Assembly (NCBI RefSeq): GCF_900769625.1 | Contig: NZ_CAAGHK010000096.1 | Span: 1-59,708, forward strand | DNA: 59,708 bases | Direction of reading: 5' to 3' | From: an uncultured Clostridium sp. | GTDB lineage: Bacteria > Bacillota > Clostridia > Clostridiales > Clostridiaceae | In this document: positions 8,867 to 17,068 of the stretch, in pieces | Position numbering within the stretch: position 1 is the stretch's first letter | How the letters are laid out: each line of letters begins with the position of its first letter | The notes under the pieces: generated by a model | Told to the model about the DNA's origin: nothing | The model's input: the letters and a program-made list of their open reading frames with translations, nothing else | Database searches by the model: none | Program-made: the position numbers and the translations under genes

Positions 8867-9202
8867 ATGTATTTAGAATTTGAAAAACATGAGGAAATTT
8901 TAATTGCTACTCTTATTGGAGAATTAGACCACAATAGTGCAGAAGAAGTCAGAATTAAAATTGATGACAGAATTGATCGGGATGACATAAGTAAAGTTAT
9001 TTTAAATTTTTCTAAAGTCACATTTATGGACAGTTCTGGTATCGGGGCAGTTGTAGGAAGATATAAAAAGATTAAAAATAAAGGCGGGGAGCTCTGCATA
9101 GCAGAAACAGGCAAGAATGTTGACAGAATTTTTGAATTAGCAGGTTTATATAAATTGATCAATAAGTATGATACTGTAGATGAAGCAGTCAGCTGTATTT
9201 AG
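8867..9202 (+). CDS. spoIIAA: Anti-sigma-F factor antagonist SpoIIAA
   Basis: This 111-residue STAS-domain protein releases sigma-F from SpoIIAB when dephosphorylated by SpoIIE. The phosphorylated serine lies in FMDSSGIG; by alignment with B. subtilis Ser58 it is Ser57 here. The length is near the family norm of about 117. It is the first gene of the spoIIAA-spoIIAB-sigF operon and is expected to be expressed before and shortly after asymmetric division. Its start is fixed by an upstream in-frame stop, but the ribosome binding site is unusually distant. Confidence 0.96.
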   Translation: MYLEFEKHEEILIATLIGELDHNSAEEVRIKIDDRIDRDDISKVILNFSKVTFMDSSGIGAVVGRYKKIKNKGGELCIAETGKNVDRIFELAGLYKLINKYDTVDEAVSCI

Positions 9203-9217
9203 ATGGAGGGGTTATCT

Positions 9218-9649
9218 ATGTCACAAAATAAAATGGCTTTGGAGTTTTCGAGTAAATCAGAAAATGAAGGATTTGCAAGGGTATCAGTTGCAGCATTCGT
9301 TGCTCAGCTTGATCCAACAATGGATGAAATAAGTGATGTTAAGACAGCTGTATCAGAAGCTGTTACAAATGCAATAATTCATGGGTATGATGGAAATGAA
9401 GATGGTATTGTTAGAATAGAAGCAGAAATTTTTGAGAATGAGGTCACTATAGTTGTTAGTGATAAGGGAAAAGGCATTGAGGATATAAAGCAGGCTATGG
9501 AACCACTATATACATCAAGACCTGATCTTGAGAGATCAGGCATGGGATTTACAGTAATGGATACATTTATGGATTATTTAAGGGTTGAAAGTGAAGTCAA
9601 TGCTGGAACAAGGGTAATTATCAAGAAGAAATTCAGCACAGCAAGTTAG
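9218..9649 (+). CDS. spoIIAB: Anti-sigma-F factor / serine kinase SpoIIAB
   Basis: This 143-residue GHKL-fold kinase holds sigma-F inactive and phosphorylates SpoIIAA. The ATP-binding boxes are visible: N-box SEAVTNAIIHGY (46-57) with Glu47 and Asn51, G1 box SDKGKGIED (81-89), and the lid RSGMGF (106-111). The ATG at 9218 is preferred because GGAGGGG (9205-9211) precedes it; the ATG at 9203 lies inside that ribosome binding site. It sits 15 bases after spoIIAA and directly before sigF. Confidence 0.96.
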   Translation: MSQNKMALEFSSKSENEGFARVSVAAFVAQLDPTMDEISDVKTAVSEAVTNAIIHGYDGNEDGIVRIEAEIFENEVTIVVSDKGKGIEDIKQAMEPLYTSRPDLERSGMGFTVMDTFMDYLRVESEVNAGTRVIIKKKFSTAS

Positions 9650-9658
9650 GTGAATGAA

Positions 9659-10417
9659 ATGGATAAAGAGAATTTAAAACGAGAGGAATTTAATTATGAT
9701 CAGAATCCTGAATTACTGGCTTTAGCTAAAAATGGTGATAATGATGCTATGAATAAGTTTATTGAAGTAAATCTTCCACTTGTAGCATCGATAAGCAAAA
9801 AGTTTATAAACAGGGGATATGATTATGAAGACATATTTCAGATTGGTTCAATAGGGCTTGTTAAAGCAATAAATAATTTTGATCTTAGTTATAATGTCAA
9901 GTTTTCTACTTATGCAGTTCCGATGATAATGGGTGAAATTAAAAGATTTCTGCGGGATGATGGCATGATTAAGGTCAGCCGTAATGTAAAAAGCCTTGCC
10001 AGGAAGATTCATTATTACAGGGAACAGCTGACCAATAAACTCAAGAGATCTCCAACAATTGATGAACTTGCAGAATATGCCGGGGTTGAAAAGGAAGAAA
10101 TATTATTTGCAATTGAATCAGCAAATAGTCTGCATTATCTGTACGATACAATTCATCAGGATGATGGAGCACCAGTACTTCTCATCGATAAACTCGGTGA
10201 AAAAAAGGGCGATGATGATGCTAACATAATTGAAAAGATAGCTCTTAAAGAAGCACTGCGGAGTCTTGATGAAAAAGCGAGACAGATTATTATGCTGAGA
10301 TATTTTAAAGATAAGACTCAGATACAGGTTGCAAAGATGCTGGGTATCAGTCAGGTTCAGGTATCGAGAATAGAGAAAAAGGTACTTCTTCAAATGAAGA
10401 AAAAATTAGAGGATTAA
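9659..10417 (+). CDS. sigF: RNA polymerase sporulation sigma factor SigF
   Basis: Sigma-F is the first forespore-specific sigma factor. The 252-residue protein contains region 2 (about 35-100, with YEDIFQIGSIGL and FSTYAVPMIMGEIKRFLRDD), region 3 (about 105-180), and region 4 with a helix-turn-helix at TQIQVAKMLGISQVQVSRIEK. The ATG at 9659 is chosen because AGGTG (9648-9652), overlapping the spoIIAB stop, is well spaced. A GTG at 9650 falls inside that site. Overlap of the ribosome binding site with spoIIAB suggests translational coupling. A strong terminator follows. Confidence 0.96.
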   Translation: MDKENLKREEFNYDQNPELLALAKNGDNDAMNKFIEVNLPLVASISKKFINRGYDYEDIFQIGSIGLVKAINNFDLSYNVKFSTYAVPMIMGEIKRFLRDDGMIKVSRNVKSLARKIHYYREQLTNKLKRSPTIDELAEYAGVEKEEILFAIESANSLHYLYDTIHQDDGAPVLLIDKLGEKKGDDDANIIEKIALKEALRSLDEKARQIIMLRYFKDKTQIQVAKMLGISQVQVSRIEKKVLLQMKKKLED

Positions 10418-10443
10418 AATTAAATTTGGCAATTTATCTATAG

Positions 10444-10485
10444 AGAATCATATGCAGTGACTGTTCACAGTATATGATTCTTTTC
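10444..10485 (+). terminator. Terminator of the spoIIA operon
   Basis: AGAATCATAT (10444-10453) pairs with ATATGATTCT (10472-10481), and further pairing is possible inside the loop. A TTTT tail follows. Confidence 0.85.
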
Positions 10486-10616
10486 ATTTATAAACTGCAG
10501 GCTAGTAATAATGCTTTTATTTATCTAAAAAAGTAAATAAGTTTGTTATGATTTGCATTAAAAAATATAATTATACAAATAATAAAATGGGAAATAAAAA
10601 TAAGGATGTGAAAATT

Positions 10617-11087
10617 TTGAGCAGTAAAAGTGAAAGAAGAGAAGCCACATTAAAGAAAAAGTATGAAACTATGGCCAGTGAAATTACTCCTAAATCAAAA
10701 ATTGTGCCAGACTGTCTGAAAGCATTTTTTGTTGGAGGAATTATCTGTGATATTGGACAATTGATTCATAACATATATATAAATTTTGGATTTGCCGAAG
10801 AAAAAGTTATGAATATTGTTCCAATAATAATGATATTTATAGGTGCATTATTAACTGGAACAGGTATATACAGCAAGCTTGCTAATTTTGGAGGCGCGGG
10901 CACTGTTGTTCCGATAACAGGATTTTCTAATGCGGTAGTGGCACCAGCAATAGAATTCAAGAAAGAGGGATTTGTTTTTGGTGTTGCTGCCAAGATGTTT
11001 ACAATAGCTGGCCCTGTTCTTGTATATGGAATAGGAAGTTCAGTAATTGTTGGAATATTATATTATTTTATACAGCTATGGACTTAA
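10617..11087 (+). CDS. spoVAC: Stage V sporulation protein AC
   Basis: SpoVAC is an inner forespore membrane protein that acts in moving dipicolinic acid into the spore and out at germination; the Bacillus homologue is a mechanosensitive channel. The 156-residue product shows hydrophobic spans near FFVGGIICDIGQLIHNIY, IIMIFIGALLTGTGIY, and the C-terminal ILYYFIQLW, plus the family-type segment NFGGAGTVVPITGFSNAV. The TTG at 10617 gives the usual length with AAGGA 10 bases upstream. ATGs at 10548 and 10587 would add a lysine-rich extension. It is the first gene of the spoVACDE group, probably read by sigma-G, although I could not place a convincing promoter. Confidence 0.93.
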   Translation: MSSKSERREATLKKKYETMASEITPKSKIVPDCLKAFFVGGIICDIGQLIHNIYINFGFAEEKVMNIVPIIMIFIGALLTGTGIYSKLANFGGAGTVVPITGFSNAVVAPAIEFKKEGFVFGVAAKMFTIAGPVLVYGIGSSVIVGILYYFIQLWT

Positions 11088-11247
11088 AAAATTGAAAACT
11101 TTCATACCATAGTTAAGAACTTAAATATAATCCACAAGTCCTTCAACATGTTTGTTGATTGTTGGATTAATATTACAGACTATCACATATAAAATATAAA
11201 TACACAATTATAAAACTGCTAACTAAAGAAACTCGGGGTGATAAACA

Positions 11248-12267
11248 ATGGAAAAGAAAAAGAAAAAAATAGGCAGTCAGACTGTAAAACTAGAAGATCC
11301 ACCGAAAATTATTGCAGCTTATTCTATTGTCGGACCTAAAGAAGGGGAAGGGCCTTTAAGTTCTTATTTTGACGAAATATTAAATGATGATACATGTGGA
11401 AAAGACAGTTATGAACAGGCTGAAAGCCAAATTATGTTTACAGCTATAACAAAAGCATTACAGAAAGCAAATTTAAAAGAAACAGATATAGATTATTTAT
11501 TTTCAGGTGATTTGCTTAATCAGATAATATCTTCAAGTTTTGCAGCAAGAGAATTCAGTATACCATTTTTTGGCTTGTACGGTGCATGTTCTACTATGTC
11601 CGAATCATTGAGTCTTGCATCAATAATAATGGATGGCGGATTTGCAAATCATGTTGTTGCAACTACTTCATCACATTTCAGTTCAGCAGAAAGACAGTTT
11701 AGATTTCCGCTTGATTATGGTTCACAGAGGCCACAGACAGCACAATGGACAGTGACTGGGTCAGGTGCAGTAGTATTAGGACATGAAGGAAAATATCCTG
11801 AGGTTACATATGTAACTACTGGTAAAGTAAAAGATTTTGGACAGAAGGATGCTAATAATATGGGAGCTGCAATGGCACCGGCAGCCGTTGATACAATAGT
11901 AGCTCATTTTAAAGATACAGGAAGAAAGCCGGAAGATTATGATATTATAGCAACTGGTGATTTAGGCAGAGTTGGAAGAGAACTAGCAGATACGCTTATT
12001 AAAGAATATGGATATGATATTTCAGCCAACCACATTGACTGTGGAGAAGTTATTTTTGATAATGAAAAGCAGAATACAGAAGCTGGGGGAAGCGGCTGTG
12101 GATGCTCAGCAGTTGTATTTACAGGCTGTTTTTATAAAAAGCTCATGAAAAAGGAAATCAAAAAATTATTGCTTGTTTCAACAGGTGCACTTATGAGCAC
12201 AACTTCATCACTTCAAGGAGAGACAATACCAGGAATTGCTCATGCAGTAGCAATTGAAATGAATTAG
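11248..12267 (+). CDS. spoVAD: Stage V sporulation protein AD
   Basis: The 339-residue protein has a thiolase-like fold; the Bacillus homologue binds dipicolinic acid on the spore inner membrane surface. Family features seen are IVGPKEGEGPL near residue 28, FFGLYGACSTMSESL (Cys114 at the thiolase active-site position), and a glycine-rich C-terminal half. Length is normal. The ATG follows GGGGTGAT (11235-11242). It lies 160 bases behind spoVAC; that gap contains an imperfect inverted repeat around CAACATGTTTGTTG but no clear terminator. It ends 20 bases before spoVAE, so the three probably form one operon. Confidence 0.96.
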   Translation: MEKKKKKIGSQTVKLEDPPKIIAAYSIVGPKEGEGPLSSYFDEILNDDTCGKDSYEQAESQIMFTAITKALQKANLKETDIDYLFSGDLLNQIISSSFAAREFSIPFFGLYGACSTMSESLSLASIIMDGGFANHVVATTSSHFSSAERQFRFPLDYGSQRPQTAQWTVTGSGAVVLGHEGKYPEVTYVTTGKVKDFGQKDANNMGAAMAPAAVDTIVAHFKDTGRKPEDYDIIATGDLGRVGRELADTLIKEYGYDISANHIDCGEVIFDNEKQNTEAGGSGCGCSAVVFTGCFYKKLMKKEIKKLLLVSTGALMSTTSSLQGETIPGIAHAVAIEMN

Positions 12268-12287
12268 AGAAAGGGTTGATTAGAATA

Positions 12288-12644
12288 ATGGATTACATTC
12301 GTGCATTTATTGTTGGAGGACTTATATGTGTTATTGCACAGATATTGATTGATAAAACAAAACTTACTGCAGGAAGAATCTTAGTTGCTTTTGTTACTCT
12401 TGGGGTAATACTGGGAGCATTTGGATGGTATGATAAATTGATTGAAATTGGAGGAGCAGGTGCAACAGTTCCTTTGCCTAATTTTGGGAATGGATTAGCT
12501 AAAGCAGTTAAGAAGGAAGTTAATGAAATAGGTCTGCTTGGAGCATTTACTGGAGGCATTAAGGGTGCAGCAGGAGGAATAACAGCAGCAATCTTCTTTG
12601 GATATATTATGGCGCTAATATTCAATCCTAAAACTAAAAAATGA
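12288..12644 (+). CDS. spoVAE: Stage V sporulation protein AE (SpoVAEb type)
   Basis: This 118-residue membrane protein is the partner of SpoVAC and SpoVAD in dipicolinic acid transport. It starts MDYIRAFIVGGLICVIAQ and contains GGAGATVPLPNFGNGL, closely parallel to the GGAGTVVPITGFSN segment of SpoVAC, as expected of these related proteins. The ATG at 12288 gives the standard N-terminus. AAGGG is 12 bases upstream, a little far; a TTG at 12276 directly abuts the ribosome binding site and is less likely. Confidence 0.94.
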   Translation: MDYIRAFIVGGLICVIAQILIDKTKLTAGRILVAFVTLGVILGAFGWYDKLIEIGGAGATVPLPNFGNGLAKAVKKEVNEIGLLGAFTGGIKGAAGGITAAIFFGYIMALIFNPKTKK

Positions 12645-12740
12645 AAATAATGTCAATGAAATTGATGATAATACGAATATTATTATATATCAATAATTTT
12701 TGCGTTTTATTTAAATAGCATTTATAATTATTTAATGGAA

Positions 12741-12782
12741 GTATGTAATAAAGGTGTTTTATTGAAATTATTATACATACAT
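12741..12782 (+). promoter_or_regulatory. Inverted repeat and sporulation-type -10 box before the degenerate ATPase
   Basis: GTATGT-AATAA (12741-12751) is mirrored by TTATTAT-ACATAC (12768-12780), a bulged inverted repeat. CATACAT (12776-12782) within it resembles the sigma-E -10 element CATACA, but no good -35 element is visible. Its role as operator, promoter or both is unproven. Confidence 0.3.
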
Positions 12783-12813
12783 GGTTATTGAGTAATAGGA
12801 GGATGGGGTTAAT

Positions 12814-15333
12814 TTGGAAAGATATTGTAATAATACGTGGACTAGAATTGTTCAGCTTCTCAATAGTGATTATATTCATGGAATGGATGAACAAAGATGT
12901 CTTGCATTACAAAAAAAATATGGATTAAATAAGGTTTATGTGCCTAGTACAAATAAACTATACATGAAAATACTAAGTTCTTTAAAAGAAAAGTATGTTT
13001 TGATTTATTTACTTACCATAATAATGTTGTTTTATTTAAAGAGTAATGTTTATGCGTACATTGTTATAGGAATATTATCTTTTAATATAGTATTATCGAT
13101 TGTTAACACTATAAAGCGAGATAAAGATATAATGGAACTTTCGTCACTTGAAGGTGGTGAAGCGGTTGTTATTAGAAATGGAGTACAGCGTACTGTAAAC
13201 AGTAATGAGCTTGTTGTAGGAGATATAGTAAAGATTGGTAATGGAGCAGTAATACCAGCAGATTTAAGAATAATAGAATGCAATAATTTACTTGTTGATG
13301 AAAATAATATTACAGGGAAAAAAGTTTATAGTGAAAAATATTCAGATGCGATTATTGGAAGTGTTGCTGAATTAAAGGATATGAAGAATATTCTTTTTAA
13401 AGGAACAGAAGTAAAAAGTGGAGATGGAACAGGAGTTGTTATAGCTATTGGAGTGTCATCTCAACTAGGAAAGTTAATTTCTATGATGATTTATTCAAGT
13501 AATAGAAAACATAGCTTTGGTAGCAGAATCAATGAACAATTAGGAAAATATATTTTTCCTTGTTTTATTTTTACATTTCTATTTAGCATTTATTCAATGG
13601 TTTTTGATTCAGAGAGTGCAAAGAATAATGCATCAACAGCACTATTTGCCGTTGGATGCCTGCCAGCAATTTTTATACAAATCATTGCAGCAAAATATAT
13701 AACCAAAAAATTCCTAGAAGAGAATATACACATCAGGAATTTTTCTGTTTTCAATTTAATTAAAGATGTTAATATTCTATTCTTAGATAAAGTTGGTTCT
13801 ATAAGCAAAAGGGAAATGGAAGTCAAAAGGATTTATATAAATAACGATATAATATCTACAGAAGATCCATATGTTAAGGAAATTACTTTTGATAGAATTG
13901 TTGAAATTTCTCTTATTTGTAATAATGGAATATACAATGGCTTGGAAGAAAATAATGCAGGAGAGCTGGATGAGATTGCATTTTTAAAATATGCAGCAAG
14001 AAAGAAAATTTATAAGAGCTCTGTAGATGCAAAAAATATCAAGATTATTGAGATTCCGGTGGATGCTGATAAAAGATTTGATACTGTTGTAACAAAGTTT
14101 AACAGAGGATATAGAGCAAATTCACGTGGTAATGTAGATGCAATACTGGATGTATGTACACATTTCATGATTAATGGAATTGAAAGAGAACTTACAGAAG
14201 AAATACGTTCTGAAATAAAGAGAATTGATATGAACCTTTCAATTGATGGAATGATAACTGAAGGTTTTGCCTATAGAAATTTCAGTTATGAACCATCTAA
14301 ATCAGAAAACATTGAAAGCAACATGGTTTTTGTTGGCATAATGGGATTGGAAAATCCACTTGAGGATAATCTTGATAACAGCATAACTAAAATTAAGGAC
14401 AAGGCTCTTCTTCCAATAATATTTACAGAAGAAAGCAAACTTAGTGCAATGACAAATGCAGCAAAGGCAAATCTTATTAAGGGGAAGAATCAGGTTGTTG
14501 CAGGAATTGAAATGGATGCATTAAATCAAAGTGAGTTAAAAGAATTATTATGCAGAGTAAGAGTATTCTGCCGAGTTACACCAGACATAAAATCAAAGAT
14601 AGTGTCTTTATTCATAAAAGATGGACATAAGGTAGCAGTGACAGGTGAAGCATTAGGAGATTTGCCAGCTTTAAATTTATCTAATGTTGGTATTGCAAAA
14701 GGAAAGGCTTCAAATATTGTTAAAAAAATATGTGATGTATATATAGAAAAGAATTATCTTGATGGATTTTTAAAACTACGAAATTATGCGAAAATTTTAG
14801 ATAAAAATATTGACCGAATATTTAAAATTTATTTTATGACACTGATTTCAGAAATATTGGTATTGATATCAAGTACAGTATTTGGACAGATGGACAGTCT
14901 TGATATATGGAATATCATCACAATAAATGGAATATTATTTATTCCAATATCATTAATTGTTTTATTGAAAGATGGCAGAGAAATAAGTATTAATTCAATT
15001 ATACTGCGTAGTCTGCTTCTTAGTGCAATTACTACAGTTGCTTTATATGGTTCGGAAGGGAAGGAATCATCAGTTATAGCAATTATAGTTTTATCAGCGG
15101 GGGTAATTTTCTTTGCAATGTTTAATAGCGAAATTTCAATTAGGAAATTTTCAAGTGAACTGTTGATGGTTTTCGTTTCGCTGTTAATTGTATTTGTATC
15201 AGTTTCAATGAAAATTTATATGGAAAATTTAGCTATAAGGGATATTGTTGCTATTGAATTAGTTTTTTCAATAATATTTTTCTTATTGTTTGAAATTTTA
15301 TGTAGAAAATGGCAAAACTTATTAATGAGGTGA
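12814..15333 (+). CDS. Catalytically degenerate P-type ATPase homologue
   Basis: This 839-residue membrane protein keeps the whole P-type ATPase plan: actuator domain, nucleotide and phosphorylation domains, and about ten membrane spans. Nearly every catalytic motif is altered. TGES becomes TGKK (167-170), DKTGT becomes DKVGS (325-329), the M4 motif PEGL becomes PAIF (284-287), DPPR becomes ENPL (513-516), and TGDGVND becomes TGEALGD (610-616). Asp325 and Asp616 remain. The reading frame is intact, with a strong ribosome binding site AGGAGGATGGGG before the TTG start, so this looks like a maintained pseudo-ATPase and not a pseudogene. Its stop overlaps the comEC ribosome binding site. Ion transport is doubtful; a regulatory or scaffolding role is inference. 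Confidence 0.85.
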   Translation: MERYCNNTWTRIVQLLNSDYIHGMDEQRCLALQKKYGLNKVYVPSTNKLYMKILSSLKEKYVLIYLLTIIMLFYLKSNVYAYIVIGILSFNIVLSIVNTIKRDKDIMELSSLEGGEAVVIRNGVQRTVNSNELVVGDIVKIGNGAVIPADLRIIECNNLLVDENNITGKKVYSEKYSDAIIGSVAELKDMKNILFKGTEVKSGDGTGVVIAIGVSSQLGKLISMMIYSSNRKHSFGSRINEQLGKYIFPCFIFTFLFSIYSMVFDSESAKNNASTALFAVGCLPAIFIQIIAAKYITKKFLEENIHIRNFSVFNLIKDVNILFLDKVGSISKREMEVKRIYINNDIISTEDPYVKEITFDRIVEISLICNNGIYNGLEENNAGELDEIAFLKYAARKKIYKSSVDAKNIKIIEIPVDADKRFDTVVTKFNRGYRANSRGNVDAILDVCTHFMINGIERELTEEIRSEIKRIDMNLSIDGMITEGFAYRNFSYEPSKSENIESNMVFVGIMGLENPLEDNLDNSITKIKDKALLPIIFTEESKLSAMTNAAKANLIKGKNQVVAGIEMDALNQSELKELLCRVRVFCRVTPDIKSKIVSLFIKDGHKVAVTGEALGDLPALNLSNVGIAKGKASNIVKKICDVYIEKNYLDGFLKLRNYAKILDKNIDRIFKIYFMTLISEILVLISSTVFGQMDSLDIWNIITINGILFIPISLIVLLKDGREISINSIILRSLLLSAITTVALYGSEGKESSVIAIIVLSAGVIFFAMFNSEISIRKFSSELLMVFVSLLIVFVSVSMKIYMENLAIRDIVAIELVFSIIFFLLFEILCRKWQNLLMR

Positions 15334-15337
15334 GTCC

Positions 15338-17038
15338 ATGTTTCATAAAAGACTTGAAGAAGTTAATAATCCAATAATATATATTTTCAGTGCAGTTGCA
15401 GTAAGCTGTATATGTTATGGGATATATAATGATTTCAGAGGGCTTTCAATTTTAATTGGAGCTCTCTTTTTTATATACATATTTTTTTATTTTGGAATTG
15501 AATTTGATATATTCATAGCGGTATTTTTTATAGTTGGTCTTTATATCAATACTGCATATTATAAGATTATATATAATATTGACAATGCAGTAAGAATAAT
15601 AGAAATAAATAATTACAATATCATTGGAAAAGTGGATGGGAAGAACATTATACTTGACAGCAGGTATGATTTTTCTGAAGGGAAAAAGTATCATATCAAA
15701 GGAACTGTATCAGATAGTAGAGATACATATGAAGGGGTATGCGGAATACTTAAGCCTTATGAAATATATCCTCTTGAAGATGATTTTCTAAGCAGGATGT
15801 ATCAATTCAAGAAAAATATATTTTATGCTCTTAAAGAAAATATTGGAGAAAGAAGAGCAGGTCTTATAACATCTATGGCTTTTGGTGGTTCTAAAAACAT
15901 TGATAGTGAAGATAAAGATGATATGAAGAATTATGGAATAATACACAGTATCTGTGTATCTGGACTTCATGTTGCAATAGTATACGGTTTTTTAAAATAT
16001 TTCCTCGGAAATAAGATTGGATTAATTTTCTGTGCTTTATATGTTATGTTTACTGGAAGCAATTATGCAAGCATCAGGGCTTTTGTAATGCTGTCTTCAG
16101 TTGAAGGTGCTAAGTTATTTAAACGGAATAATAACTCATTATCAGCATTATCTCTGTCGGCCTTAATCCTTCTTATCTATAAACCATACAGCATAATGGA
16201 AATTTCATTCCACTTATCATACCTAGCAACATTGGGAATAATACTATTAAACAGGAATATTAATTGTAAACTGTATAAGTTTCCTGACAAGCTCAGAGAT
16301 AATCTTTCTGTAACATTAAGTGCCCAGGCATTTACTTTTCCATATATGATAATTGTTTTCAGAGATTTTTCTCTTAATTTTATATTAGGGAACCTTCTGC
16401 TTATTCCCTTTGTAAATATTCTTGTGATATTAGGCAATATGCTTATACCGGTATATAACATTCCATGCATTTTTGATTTTATAAGCTATATATGTATGTA
16501 TATCATAAGACTGATGGATTTGGTAATTAGTAAAATGAATATGTATTCTCTGCCGATGTTTTATGGGAATGAATATACAGCCTTTTTTTATTTGTGGCTC
16601 ATAATAAGCTATTACTTTATGAAAAAAGGATATAAAAAAATGATCTATCTCCCAGTGATATCGGTATTTGTGATTGCAATATCTATGTATAGTCCAGTAC
16701 TCAATATTAAGTATTATAGAGAAGGAGCATTGCTAGTATCATATAAGGGAGACAGGATATTGGTATCTACTAAAAAAGAAATAGATATGGATCGCCTTTC
16801 AAAAGCTGCCAATTCAACAGAAAGCTATAAAATAGAGAAAAGCATTAATTTTAAAGGACAATGTTCTTTAAGAGTATTGAAAAATGATTATATTTTAAAA
16901 GTTAGGAACAAAGAAATTTTATTAAAGATGTCTTCTAACAAAAATTATTATGGTGATTATGATATAATAAGTTTTAAAGATGGACCTGTTAACGGAGTTT
17001 ATATTGTTGATGATAAATTGATAGAAATTTGTTCATAA
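15338..17038 (+). CDS. comEC: ComEC/Rec2-family DNA channel protein lacking the MBL domain
   Basis: The 566-residue polytopic membrane protein matches the competence channel ComEC. It has N-terminal membrane spans, a soluble OB-like segment (about 85-145), and the competence domain with GIIHSICVSGLHVAIVYG (200-217) followed by many membrane helices. Full-length ComEC has about 750-800 residues with a C-terminal metallo-beta-lactamase domain. Here only a short soluble tail (about 465-566) follows and no HxHxDH motif is present. DNA uptake as its function is inferred from the family. GAGGTGAG overlaps the end of the upstream ATPase gene, so the two are co-expressed. Confidence 0.88.
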   Translation: MFHKRLEEVNNPIIYIFSAVAVSCICYGIYNDFRGLSILIGALFFIYIFFYFGIEFDIFIAVFFIVGLYINTAYYKIIYNIDNAVRIIEINNYNIIGKVDGKNIILDSRYDFSEGKKYHIKGTVSDSRDTYEGVCGILKPYEIYPLEDDFLSRMYQFKKNIFYALKENIGERRAGLITSMAFGGSKNIDSEDKDDMKNYGIIHSICVSGLHVAIVYGFLKYFLGNKIGLIFCALYVMFTGSNYASIRAFVMLSSVEGAKLFKRNNNSLSALSLSALILLIYKPYSIMEISFHLSYLATLGIILLNRNINCKLYKFPDKLRDNLSVTLSAQAFTFPYMIIVFRDFSLNFILGNLLLIPFVNILVILGNMLIPVYNIPCIFDFISYICMYIIRLMDLVISKMNMYSLPMFYGNEYTAFFYLWLIISYYFMKKGYKKMIYLPVISVFVIAISMYSPVLNIKYYREGALLVSYKGDRILVSTKKEIDMDRLSKAANSTESYKIEKSINFKGQCSLRVLKNDYILKVRNKEILLKMSSNKNYYGDYDIISFKDGPVNGVYIVDDKLIEICS

Positions 17039-17068
17039 ATATTAATAAAACATGAGAGGAATTTAACG

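Noticed and set aside
8826..8878. 16-codon ORF starting GTG that overlaps the spoIIAA start
   Set aside because: Its GTG is part of the Shine-Dalgarno sequence itself, so no ribosome binding site remains to start it.
11088..11247. Terminator between spoVAC and spoVAD
   Set aside because: The inverted repeat around CAACATGTTTGTTG is imperfect and is not followed by Ts, so I leave the genes as one probable operon.
12814..15333. Degenerate ATPase explained as a frameshifted or sequencing-damaged gene
   Set aside because: The frame is continuous over 839 codons, domains are in order, and the changes are substitutions within motifs, not truncations.
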